NCBI RefSeq assembly: GCF_933775445.1 | Contig: NC_065872.1 | Location: forward strand, 19,654,001-19,718,000 | Direction of reading: 5' to 3' | Length of the DNA stretch: 64,000 nt | Source of the DNA: Argentina anserina | Taxonomy: Eukaryota; Streptophyta; Magnoliopsida; Rosales; Rosaceae | Shown: positions 11,764 to 22,337 of the stretch, in pieces | Layout: each line of letters opens with the position of its first letter | Numbering within the stretch: the stretch's first letter is position 1 | Program-made: the position numbers and the translations under genes | Notes under the pieces: generated by a model | What the model saw: the letters and a program-made list of their open reading frames with translations, nothing else | Told to the model about the DNA's origin: nothing | Databases searched by the model: none

Positions 11764-12241
11764 TAATCGGCAGACTCTTAAATGACATTATGTCGTATCA
11801 GGTACACAATATACATACATGCATTTCCTCATTTAGTTTTCTTATTTGCAAAGTTTTCTTTATTGTTTAATTAACTATGTATAAGATTAAAATATTGAGC
11901 AACCCTAAAATATTTATATCTTATTTGCTCTCATTTCCATGTAGTTTGAACAAAAAAGAGGGCATACTGCTTCAGATGTGGAATTATACGTGAAAGGATA
12001 TGTTATTACAGAAGAAGTAGCCACGCTTGAATTGACTAAGCAAGTGGATTATGCATGAAAGGTCATTAACAAAGCTTGTCTCCACCCTACGCGCATCTCA
12101 TTGCCGCCTCTAATGCAGCCTCTCAACCTTGCACGATTTAGGGAAATTTTGTACAAGTTTGAAGATGCCTTTACAAATGCAGGGGTTGAGCTCAAGTATT
12201 TTGCGACAAAAGTGCTTATCGAATCCGTGCCTATTGCATAA
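11764..12241 (+). pseudogene. Terpene synthase copy 1, exons 6b and 7
   Basis: 3' continuation of the gene interrupted by the CACTA element. The rest of exon 6 runs to 11801 and keeps LLNDIMSYQ, the first half of the NSE/DTE metal-binding motif. After an intron (GT at 11802, AG at 11943-11944), exon 7 (11945-12241) begins FEQKRGH, giving the spaced pattern NDxxSxxxE. An in-frame TGA at 12056-12058 stands where copy 2 has Trp ([10 protein letters not shown]), so exon 7 is also broken. The natural end ESVPIA plus stop is at 12239-12241. Substitutions spread over the exon suggest neutral decay. Confidence 0.9.
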
Positions 12242-13300
12242 GCACAACCATCATTTAGACGACATCACATTGTATTTAATAATTACAATTCTCATTTGGG
12301 GAAAAACTCCTTAGTTTTCTATTATGAGAAATGTAAAACCTTGTGTAAAATAAAATGTCTCTCAATTTTGACCTTTTTATTTGCTATTTGTTTGACGGTA
12401 TGGGTTATGAATATTGTTAGTTTCATAAGTAATCCAAAAGAGGGGTGTTGGTGAGGGTAGCCTTGGCTCTCCGTTGGACTTCAATTTGATTCTCCAAAAG
12501 TCCCTTACATCTTTCTTCATATTGTGCATTTTTAGAACTCAATTCCTCAATAGAATATGCATTCCTAACGATGATGTGGCAATCTCTAACCTATTGGGCC
12601 TAGAATATTTCAGTGACTCCCGAAATTGTCTCAGAAGCTTTTACGCACAACAAGCCTCTCATATGGACTTCTCATAAGACATTATATTTTCCCGTCTATT
12701 CACTCATTTTATGTGAGAGGAAAGATATATCAATCAAAGATAGCTCACATAAAAATTAAGGAAAGAAAGCTTTTTCTTGAAAATTAAAATAAAGAAAGAT
12801 TTCATATCAAAATAATATATCACCTAAACTGTCCCATAGGCTCACCTCTATGACTCATCTCCACGAATTTCTCATGTGCTTCAGGTTGTAGTGAGGTTAA
12901 TGGTTTAGGCTAAGAAGAAAGGAAAGATAATTATTCAAAAGTTTTAAGAAACTGATGAAGCACAAATATGTTAGTGCTCTTGATTGCAGAATCCATCCAT
13001 ACACGTATCACACTTTCATCTCCAACATCAGTAAGAAACATGTAAGGCCAAATTTGATAGCGTTGGACCTCGGCTTCATTGTAACCTCCTTTTAGTACTA
13101 AACGTTAAAAAATCTTGAAGACATGGCTCTACCAATTGTAGTTCTACTCCAATTTCTACTCCGGTTGTTCTCTCACTTTTTTAAATATATCTATTTTCTT
13201 AAATCTTTCTCTCAAATTCATATCATTCACCCCCAGATCTCCTCAAGGACACATCCAACTCTCCTCGGTCCTCAATTTGCAACCACACCTCATCGAAGAC
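12242..13300. other. Intergenic DNA downstream of TPS copy 1
   Basis: AT-rich sequence with no gene I can recognise. Short ORFs at 12474-12677 and 13123-13353 show no motif and look accidental. Similarity to the copy 2 downstream region fades soon after the stop codon. Confidence 0.5.
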
Positions 13301-13304
13301 ACTA

Positions 13305-13855
13305 TCCTACGGTCGGATTGATGTTCATAAGTTGCCTCTATATAGTTTCATAATGCGACACCTTATTATATAACATGATATAAATATTATGACACATTAG
13401 TGAATAATTCAGTGATCAATAACCTAAAGGTATTCAATCAAACTAGTAGACGTGATCAGTACATGTTTTTAGGCATCAAGTAAAAATTTGGTCAAATTGA
13501 CCGGATCATCAAATAGTTAAACAAGGTCCAAATTAAACGAAATTTTACATGATGTCTAAATTTATGTACCGAACACATCCTACGGTATGAATGATGTTCA
13601 AAAGTTGTCTCTCTATAGTTGGTTCATAATGTGGCACCTTATTGTATAACATGATATAAATGGTATGACACATTAGAAGACAATTCGGTGATTAACAATC
13701 TAAACTCGTGGTATTATCAATCAAACCGGTAGATGTAATCAGTACATGTTTTTAGGCACCATGTAAAAATTTGGTGAAATCGACTGGATAATCGCACAGT
13801 TAAACGATGTCCAAATTGAACGAAAATTTTACAATGTGGTTAATAATATGTAGCG
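13305..13855 (+). repeat. Imperfect direct duplication, unit about 270 bp
   Basis: Two adjacent units start 'cctacggt(c/a)' at about 13308 and 13568. They share, in the same order, 'ttgatgttca(t/a)aagttg', 'gcaccttatt(g/a)tataacatgatataaat', 'atcagtacatgtttttaggcac/t' and 'gaacgaaattttaca'. They differ by scattered substitutions and small indels, so this is an old local tandem duplication. No coding function is apparent. Confidence 0.8.
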
Positions 13856-13938
13856 ATTACATTGGTTGATGTCAATTATACGTACTTTGAACCTGCATTG
13901 TTATTCACAGTATTCATTGTAGTGTCCACTAATTGGAG

Positions 13939-14455
13939 ATGAGTGATTCCCAGACCTTGCTGCGTCGTCTTTCTCCTCCAAAGCTCGACGCTACTTCTCC
14001 TTCAAAGTCATCCAGCAGGTCCCATGATGCTCACAAGGTCTGGAAGCAAAGGAGAAGTCGACGAGAATTGGGATTTCGATGGCAACGAAGAATAGAAGAA
14101 GAGAAAGAACGAAGGAAAGAGATTCAATCTTTCGACATTGGAAAAGGGACTGATTTGGGTAATGAGTTTAAGGGTTTAGGAATTACCAGGGATGAGAAAA
14201 TGGGTCGTCAGAGTTCCAAAGCCTTGCTGGGAAACACAGTGGTCAATGGCGAAGGTGAGTGGTAGCGTCGGTGGTGATATAGAGGATCAGAACATGAGAC
14301 TAGGTTCTGATTTTAATGAAAAGAGCAAGAACTCAAATTGGGTTTCAAGGAATTGGAATAAGCTTACCAAAAGAGTAAAGATTAGATTAATCGGAACTTT
14401 GATCGATCGCCGCAGTTCCTCCTTGGAACGCTACTGAATCTTTGGTTTAGAGACA
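13939..14455 (+). CDS. Unidentified basic, charged ORF fragment
   Basis: An ORF (ATG 13933 or 13939 to 14265) encodes a Ser/Pro-rich start followed by a highly basic/acidic stretch with RRIEEEKERRKEIQ, likely helical. An overlapping frame (14192-14437) continues with similar composition (NWVSRNWNKLTKRVKIRLIG). The pair could be one coding unit split by a frameshift or an unseen intron, since codon usage looks gene-like. I recognise no family. The hAT MITE lies about 180 bp downstream. Confidence 0.3.
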
Positions 14456-14632
14456 GACTATGTTACATGTCAAATCTGTTGACATGATTAGGAAGGCGCG
14501 AGGAAGACGGTGGTGATAGTGGTGCTTGCTGGCTTCGCCGATCGGTGGAGTTGACGGAGGATAGAGGTGGTGGCGGTCTGGTAGGAGCAGACGACGAGAG
14601 GGAGAAGAGAGGAGGCAGAGATGAGTTCTCTC

Positions 14633-15246
14633 TAAGAGTGGGCATTAAAAACGGAAATCCCGATCCCGTCCCGAAATTCATAGGGACGAGACGGGATGGA
14701 GGTCTAAAAACGTCTGTCCCATCCCGATCCCGTCCCGTTTCATAATGGTGGGACGGGACGTGGGACGAATAATTTCTATCCCGCTTCGTCCCGTCCCGTC
14801 CCACCTTTAATGAAAACTTAAAAATTCTTATATATTTGTATCAAAATGAAACTAATTTATGTTCTTAATAACTCCAAAATTATATCAACTCAAATAGTAA
14901 TGGTAAATTATAATATTTTGAACATAATATGCATTGTTTTGTTAAAATTTCATTATTGAATGTTACTTTGTTAATGAAAAAGTAAAAATATAGGTTTTTA
15001 TTTAACTTCATAGGAAGGTGGAATTTGTCCCGTCCCGTCCCGATCCCGTCCCATCCCAACCAGGATTAATCCCGAGTGGGATGCATTCATAAAACCCTCG
15101 TCTCATCCCGATCCCGTCCCGTCCCAACCAAGATTAATCCCGAGTGGGATGCATTCATAAAACCCTCGTCTCATCCCGATCCCGTCTCCATTCAAAAGAG
15201 TGGGATGAGCCCCATCCCGTCCCATCCCGTCCCGTGCCCACCCCTA
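14633..15246. mobile_element. hAT-type MITE with perfect 8 bp target duplication
   Basis: The element starts TAAGAGTGGGCAT and ends GTGCCCACCCCTA, giving inverted ends of the TAGGGGTGGGC class (left end slightly mutated). It is flanked by the perfect 8 bp duplication GTTCTCTC (14625-14632 and 15247-15254), as made by hAT transposases. Inside are CCCGTCCCGATCCCG-type repeats near both ends and an AT-rich centre. A segment around 15070-15185 is repeated twice in tandem. It is the same family as 47521-47992. No coding potential; the proline/arginine-rich ORFs here are by-products of the GTCCC repeats. Confidence 0.92.
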
Positions 15247-15637
15247 GTTCTCTCTCTCTCTCTCTCTTTTTCTATGTGTTATAGAATTAAAGAGAGAGAA
15301 TAAGAAGTTAGGTGTCGGGTGTAGAGAGAAGAAGAGAGTGATAATGAATGGTTGAGATCAAGCAGAGGTTGGATCGACGGTCAAGGTTAAGTCATAAAAA
15401 AAATTTCAAAGAAAACAAACTAAAATGAAATTTCGAATGGAAAACAAATATTTCTACGATGTGAATACTTCTGTTAGTCATAAAAACAAAGTTGGGTCTC
15501 GAAAATATTTCTGTAGCGAAGGCCACGTTTAGTTTAACACTGTTAGACTATTAGTTTGACATTTTCGAAGGAATGTCGGAAAAGTTAGTCCTACTTGTTG
15601 GAAAGTAAGGAAAGATTTCTAGGGCTTACACAATGGG

Positions 15638-16910
15638 TGATACGCCCGAATATTTTACCCTTACGATTTTACATTTACATTTTATCGGGAGTCGTACTAA
15701 GTTTAGGGACTCTAAATATTGACTTTTCGATGCGTAAGTTATTCGAAAAAACTTCATTCTCGAAAGTTGTAGGGCTCGTCAATTCAAATTCATAGACACG
15801 TGGCACGCCTAAATCGGAGTTCGTGTGAAAACGTTACGAATCAAAAAGGGTATGGGGTAATTTTGGAAAATAGTATAAATAGGAGGTGAAAAAAAAGGGA
15901 GAATCAGAAATCTCGGGTCGGGTACTGTTCACCCAAGAAACACAGAAAAATTCCAACCGGTCGATCTCCTCCGTTCGGCCAATGATCGGCGCGCCACCAG
16001 TCCCGTTCGCTTCGTCTCGTCGTTGTCCTTCGATCTACACTAGCGTTGTACCGCGCCGGCCGCCGTGCCAGGAGTAGCAAGGACCGTAAGTTTCAGCAGA
16101 AATTGGTGGCGTCGTACCGGCCTTTTCTGGTGACTCCGCACCTCGGGGCTGCCTCCAATCGGTAATCCTCCTCCCTCTGTGATTATTTTGATAGGTTTTG
16201 GGTTGAGTTTCGAGTGATGGCACAATTTTGATTTCGGGGTACTATTCCGACTTAGAGTTTCCGGTCTATTTCGCCAATTTGGACTTCACCCCCATTTTGA
16301 AAAATGTTGTTTGTCGTGTGATCTATAACTTTCATGTTGGAGTCGAGGGATTTTAGAGAGGTTGTGGAGTGGTGGCGCGTGGGGCCCATGCGCAGCCACT
16401 GTGGCGGCGCGTGCAGAGGTTTGTGGAGCAATGAGTTGGTTTGAGTATGAGCGTGTGGCGAGTGTTCGAAGTTATAATTTACGAATTTGTGAACGTTTAT
16501 GAATGTATGCATGCGGCTTTATTTTCCGGAATCGCTGATTGATAGTCATGTGTTAAGAATGTGATTGTCTTGATTGATCATGGATATGTATTGTGTGTTT
16601 GATGGATGAATGTTATGATATTGGTTATATGTGTCGGTTGTGATGATGCGTTTGTGATATACATACTGGGATGACTATGAGGTTTGCATTGTTAAGATGA
16701 GTGTTGTAGGTTTGTTGTAAATGTGAGGGCTTGTGTTTTTGGCTTGATGGAAAGTTGAACTACGAATGGCTTGATCCCTTGTAAAAGGTACGTAATCAGC
16801 CCAACCAAGGTTTGGGTGCAGCCACAATTAGTTTAGATTAAATATTGTTTCGCTCGATATAAATTGGATTTTAATGCGTAAATAGGTTAATTTTAGGTCG
16901 GGTCGTTTCA
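15638..16910 (+). mobile_element. Solo LTR, family L2, plus orientation
   Basis: Starts TGATACGCCCGAAT and ends GGGTCGTTTCA, flanked on both sides by the 5 bp duplication ATGGG (15633-15637, 16911-16915). The length is 1273 bp, with no internal retrotransposon region on either side, as expected from LTR-LTR recombination. It carries a TATA box at 15874-15881. The ORFs inside (15886-16512) are GC-rich leader sequence shared with the minus-strand copy at 18100-19394. Confidence 0.93.
15751..15881 (+). promoter_or_regulatory. LTR promoter module: conserved block plus TATA box
   Basis: A block containing CGAAAGTTGTAGGGCTCGTC and then GACACGTGGCACGCCTAAATC precedes TATAAATA (15874-15881). The same block order occurs upstream of TATA boxes in LTRs of other families in this window. 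It is probably the U3 promoter, with transcription starting about 30 bp downstream of the TATA box. Confidence 0.6.
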
Positions 16911-16915
16911 ATGGG

Positions 16916-18094
16916 TCAATGATTTGATAGCCAAATCTCATCAAACATTCTTAAATCAGACATGTACACTTATCCATACATGAATCAAAGATAGAGAATT
17001 GCATAACAACTCAACACAAGAGTTTATAATGAAAAAAAGATTCACGCGTGGTATGACCTTCACGCACTTAAACAGTCATAACGTTTTCTATACAATAGGC
17101 ATAAATGAACCGTAAAAGGTCTTATAAAGTAGACACCCGTGGCTTTCTAATGATATATTTCACAACCTAGTTTGTTCTGAGCTGATCACAAAGCTTAGTC
17201 GAATTTAACTCAACTGTAGGTTCTGGACAGATCTGTCATATTTTACTAAAACAGCTATAACTCACTCAATATAATGGATATGGTCAAATGGGTAGTGTCC
17301 TTGAAAAATAGACACATAGATTTTTCTAACGGTACCAAATTCAACCTTTACCAATGAGTGAGCTGCCATATAAGTTCTGTGGAAATTAACCTACAAATCT
17401 GGGCAGATTTTGACATTGCGTCCTTAAAGTGTCTTTTGTTGGGATATAGGAATTTGACATCATAAACGTGTTGTGATCAAGCATTGATATTATATGGGAG
17501 CACTCGGCCATCATCTTGGCTTTGTGAGTTTAAACTGAATGAGATGTCAAGTCAAGTATACTACAACAAGTACATGCATATGTATATTGTACTCAGACAT
17601 AGAGGGTTTAATCTCCTAAAAATTATCGTCGCTCATATAGATGAAACATGTATTCTCATGACTTCGACTGATTCATGGGATACTTATAGGCATTAGATTA
17701 ACATCCTTATTACCTTTAACCAACCGATGAACAACATCATCAATGCCGGTCATCACTTTTGAGACCTAGTATTCCCAGGATCATTTCATTCTTAAGTATA
17801 GCTTCATGCAGGCAAATTATAATCCATAATAATAGCCCGAGCTATAAGCTATAACCGCTTAATTGTCACCTCTGCTAATCCTGTCAAAGAATGAAAATAT
17901 GGTACAAGATGTTTCACAATTATCTCGATCGACATGCAATAGTCATCACAATGTAATGCTCGAAAAGTGCAATAAAGTAGTACCCGAATGGCTGTATAAC
18001 GTTTACTTAAGAGTTTTGAACCATTAAACATCATTACGAGTGATTTTGGTATGCTATATTATACATATACACCAAAGATCCAAATACAAGGGTC
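16916..18094. repeat. Spacer between two solo LTRs, shared with the copia-like element at 32.8 kb
   Basis: No gene seen. The stretch of about 16980-17400 matches about 32850-33310 by eye: both contain 'attgcataacaactcaa(c/a)acaagagttt', 'gtagacacccgtggctttc' and 'acagc(t/c)ataactc(a/t)ctcaata'. Since the second site lies inside a bounded copia-type element, this segment is probably a fragment of the same element family, later flanked by two L2 insertions. Confidence 0.55.
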
Positions 18095-18099
18095 GGTGT

Positions 18100-19394
18100 T
18101 GAGACGACCCATCCCAAAACTAACCTAATTACGCACTAAAAACAAAATTTAAAACGAGCAAACCGAAATCTAATCTAAAATAATTGTGGCTGCACCCAAA
18201 CCTTGATTGTTCTGCCTACGTACCCTTTACAATGGATCTAGCCATTCGTAATTCATTATTCATCATAACAACCAGACCTCACCACCAACAACTATCGAGG
18301 GTAAATGTTATATCACAAACTCTCACATTTACCACCAACCTACAACACTTACCAGAACCATGTAAACCTCATAACCAATCCGATCTGTATCACACACATC
18401 AACACATCCTACATACACAACCATCACCATAATCATCATACACCAAGCATACCACAATCACAACAATCACATTTATCCTATATACGATAATTTAGATTAC
18501 CCACAACATACGACAATCGAATACGTCGATTAATATGTCGATGAGTTCGTATCGACGAATGCTACTCAAAAGAGCAACCTACTGCCCCAAACAAGACACC
18601 ACGCGCCGCGACAGTGGCTGCGCATGGGCCACACGCACCACCCCTCACCAATCACTCCAAAACAACTCGACTTCAACATGAAAGTTATAGATCACAAGAA
18701 AACAAACCTTTTTCATGACCGCATCGGAGCCCCTATCGGCCGGGAAGTGGCCGGAAAACGCAGAAGAAGATCGGAATAGTGCACTGATTTCAAGATCACG
18801 ATCTAGCCCGATTCATCGCCCAACTCCGACTGAATCATGCCAAGAATGGAGGATCACGTTGACTCGTAGCAATCCCGAGCTCCGGAGTCGCCGGAAAACA
18901 GCCGCACGGCGGCGTTGACTTCTGCCGAAACTGGCGGCCATTGCAGCACCGTGCACGGCGGTCGGCGAGGCGTGAGACCGATACAGATCGACTGGAAATG
19001 GCGAGACGAAGCTAACGGGACTGGTGGCGTTCCAATCCGTGGCCGGACGGCGGAGATCGCAGCCGGAGAAGAAAATCGGATTTTTCGCCATGAACAGTGG
19101 CGCAAAACCGATTTTCGAATCTCCTTTTTTTTTCACCCCTATTTATACTAAATTCTAAAAAGGCCCAAACTTTAATCTGATTCGTAACTTTTCCATACGA
19201 ACTCCGATTTAGGCGTGCCGCATGTTTACGAATTCGTATCGACGAGTTCCACGACTTTCGTGAAGAAAGTTTTCTCGAAAAATTTACGCATCGAAAAGTC
19301 AACTTTTAGAGTCGTCACACTTAGTACGACTCTCGCTTTGAGTAAAAGATAAAACTATTATCGCCACGAATCGTAAAAGATTCGGGTCGTAACA
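18100..19394 (-). mobile_element. Solo LTR, family L2, minus orientation
   Basis: On the minus strand it starts TGTTACGACCCGAATC and ends GGGTCGTCTCA. It is flanked by the perfect 5 bp duplication GGTGT (18095-18099 and 19395-19399). The length is 1295 bp. It is the same family as 15638-16910 in opposite orientation; both share the GC-rich leader with CCGCGCC/GGCGCG segments and the terminal 'gggtgcagccacaatta' block. The ORFs at 18715-19302 lie in this LTR and are not considered genes. Confidence 0.93.
19139..19275 (-). promoter_or_regulatory. LTR promoter module of the minus-strand L2 LTR
   Basis: On the minus strand a block with CGAAAGTCGTGGAACTCGTC and GCGGCACGCCTAAATC (19200-19275) is followed by TATAAATA (19140-19147 on the plus axis). 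This is the same arrangement and nearly the same spacing as in the plus-strand copy. Confidence 0.6.
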
Positions 19395-19399
19395 GGTGT

Positions 19400-20601
19400 T
19401 ACCTAGGTATACCCAAAAAGGATTGTTGGTGTCAAAAATTAAAGCCAAAGAGGCTAGAGTTCATGAAGAGGCCGTGCAGGGGGGGGCGTTGCCAAGGGTT
19501 GTGGGAGCCTAATGCTCAGCTACATTTTAATGTCATTAGAGGTAAAATTGGGTGGCAGACAGAACATCATGGCTGAGAGGACAAGGCCATACATGTGAAA
19601 CCTGTTATATCTCTGCCACTCCCCCTAATCTTTCTAGCGTTAGTTCAATTCGAGCTTTGTGAAAACATTACCATATTTTAAACTGGTAGAATATAGAGTG
19701 CATTACATGGTGATACATTGCATATCATGTAACTTTTAGGTATCAAACCATATTTGCATCAAAACATTCTCATATTTCGTTTACTTGAACTAGATGAAAA
19801 TTTTACAGATTAATGCCAACAATTGTATTGAGATCTTGACCATGAACTAATTAAAAATGTATCGACTAAGTAACATTAGTCACATAAACTTTGAAATAAA
19901 CGGATTTCTAGTCATTCAAACTATTAACCGAAGTCTATGCTTCTTTTTTTCCTTTTAATAACCGCAATGTGTAATTGCTTTTGTAATTCGTAATTATGAT
20001 AATATATTCTCATATATTTCCATATAATGAGTGTTTTGTTTCAAGAATTTCTCATATCTAACTCTTATATATTTGGACTATTATCTGGTCATGGTGTTTA
20101 TCTATCATCAAGATTGAAGGTAGTTTATGTAGCTGGGTATTCTGATCAGGATTTTACAAGCGACGAAGTACATTTGTTAAGGTGACATGAAGTAGGGTTA
20201 AACTGGTGGAAGAAAGAAAACTATTCTATTTCTTTCATGGCTGAGTTGGAGTTCAAAGTATGTTGGGCAATTGTTATTAGATCATGTGTTTTAACGGCTT
20301 TAACCATCTCATTGATACTAGAGGTTGTGATGCAAGCATTAATAAATGTTGTCTAGGATTTTGGTGGGTTTAGAATGATGGTCATGCTCTAGAAATAAAT
20401 ACTTTTTGTAAATAGAGAGGTTACGTCGCTGCTTTAGTATGATAACCTAGTTTTCGCCCCATCTCTGTACGGTTTATAGTAACTAGCCTTCTTATTCATA
20501 TGCATTTGCGGTTTCCTTGATTTTAGTTTGCTTTATTTTCTGATAAAAACCTGTTTCTTATTATAAAAAAGAGATTAGCCCCATATGGAGGGGGAGTAGA
20601 A
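19400..20601 (+). repeat. Repeat A, copy 1 (unknown class)
   Basis: The interval of about 20080-20590 is repeated at 54470-54830 plus 56155-56330. Shared landmarks are 'ctatcatcaaga(t/c)', 'gggtattctgatcagga', 'aggtgacatgaagtag', 'ttttaacggctttaacc' and 'gctttagtatgataacctagttttcg'. The copies retain no shared reading frame, so I cannot say whether this is an old retrotransposon, an intron or a gene fragment. The copia element begins at 20602. Sequence resembling the continuation of repeat A (aaggtttacttttcatttt) resumes at 28492, right after that composite insertion. Confidence 0.6.
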
Positions 20602-20784
20602 TGAATTCGATAGAATAACTGTAATTTTATTGATATACATATAGCCTTAAATATAGGCATTACATCAAAGATCTTGATGAATCAGGAATAAGATAATATT
20701 CATTAACTAGCTAGGCTATACTAATTAGGACAAGATACACCAAGTATGTATAGGAGATGATTCTCCTACAACACTCCCCCTTGT
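20602..20784 (-). mobile_element. copia 3' LTR and polypurine tract
   Basis: On the minus strand, ACAAGGGGGAG (20774-20784) is a typical polypurine tract, directly followed by the LTR start TGTTGTAGGAGAATC. The LTR ends CTATCGAATTCA at 20602. At about 172 bp it is short, comparable with the 219 bp LTR of the element at 32277. Confidence 0.75.
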
Positions 20785-21129
20785 ATCACGATCCTATGTG
20801 ATATAGTGCAACACTGTTGTCTTAGTAAAAACCTTGCAAGCAAAACAAAAACCTCTTCGGTAAAATAAAAATATTTGGTCGAAAGAGAAAAAAAGCACAA
20901 CGCACTAACTACAAATGGTCAATGCATGTGACGTAGACTCCCCCTGATGTCTACAAAACCGCTCCCCCTGATCTTTAACTCAATCTTGGAGCTCTGATAG
21001 ACGACGCAAGCCAATGCGCCTCACATGCTTCACAAATGTAGATTTTGGAAGAGACTTAGTGAACAAATCTGCCACATTATCCTCAGAACGAATGTGATTA
21101 ACTTGGATATTCGACATTTCTTATTGTTG

Positions 21130-22290
21130 CTAATTACAAAAGAACTTTGGTGAAATATGCTTTGTGTTATCACCCTTAATGTAACTTAACTTCATCTGCT
21201 CAATGCAAGCGGCATTATCTTCGTAAAGACATGTAGGTTCAATTGTAGTAGAACTTAAATCACTAGCCTCTTGAATACGAGTAATGATTGCTCGAAGCCA
21301 AATACACTCTTTGACTGGATGCAATGCTATAATATCAGATTGATTCGAGGGAGTAGCAAAAAGGGTTTACTTGGTTGATATCCAAGAAATCGCCGTATTA
21401 CCCATGGTAAAAATATAACCAGTTTGGGAACGTCTTTTGTGTGGATCCGAAAGGTATCCAACATCAGCAAATCTTACCAACTCATCACTAGAAGTTGTAG
21501 GGAAGGAAGAATTTCCATTCAAATGCTGAGAACCAGCACTGGCAGCAACACTGGCGGCGGCGGCGGCGGCAGGGCCATGTCCAGTTTTTCGGGAGAGAAT
21601 GGCGGCGATGTTGTGTCGATCTTCACCATCAATTCTTGCCAGAGTAGGACTTTCCTTGTCGGAATACTGATAATACAACCCCATATCAATGGATCCTTTC
21701 AAGTACCTAAAGATGTTCTTGATACCAGTCCAATGATGCATAGTTGGTGCAGAACTAAACCTTGCCAACAAGTTCAATGAGAATGCAATGACTCGACGAG
21801 TACATTGAGCTAGATAAAGTAAAGCTCCTATAACGCTCAAATATGGATATTCAGGACCAAGTATCTCTTCATCGTCATCTTTCGGACGGAATGGATCTTT
21901 CTCGGTATCCAGACTTCTTATGACCATGGGAATACTACACGGGTGCATAACTTTGTCCATACATAATCGCCTGAGCATCTTTTGGACGTATGCAGATCGG
22001 TGTACAAGGATTCCACCAACTCTATGTTCAATTTCCAAACCTAAGCAAAACCGAGTCTTTCCCATATCAATCATCTCTACTTTCCAGTAGCTTATCGTCT
22101 TACCAATCTTATTAAGAGATCCAATTATGTTCATGTCATCGACATAGACAACTACTATAGCAAAACCAGAATTATTGCGTTTGATAAACACGTAAGGGCA
22201 CAGTTTATCGTTCTTGTATCCATTCCCAATCAAGTATTCGCTCAAACATGTATACCACATTCTACCGAACTGTTTAAGTCCATGAAGTAA
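21130..22290 (-). pseudogene. Ty1/copia reverse transcriptase and RNase H remnant
   Basis: The minus-strand ORF at 21367-22260 begins in the RT domain and contains the catalytic VVVYVDDMNIIG, then FCLGLEIEHR and a connection segment with GALLYLAQCTRRVIAFSLNLLARF. It ends in the RNase H start (YLSDPHKRRSQTGYIF). After a frame break, the RNase H end lies at 21130-21324 (CLYEDNAACIEQMK, KGDNTKHISPKFF). Just upstream, near 22262-22290, GLKQFGRMWY is readable. Unusual feature: an Ala-rich stretch coded by GCC repeats (about 21540-21590) and its flanks are inserted between the RT connection and RNase H. Protease, integrase and gag are absent. Confidence 0.9.
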
Positions 22291-22337
22291 GCGTTATAAC
22301 CTAATGACATAGGCATGGCATGGCTTACTTGACTTGG

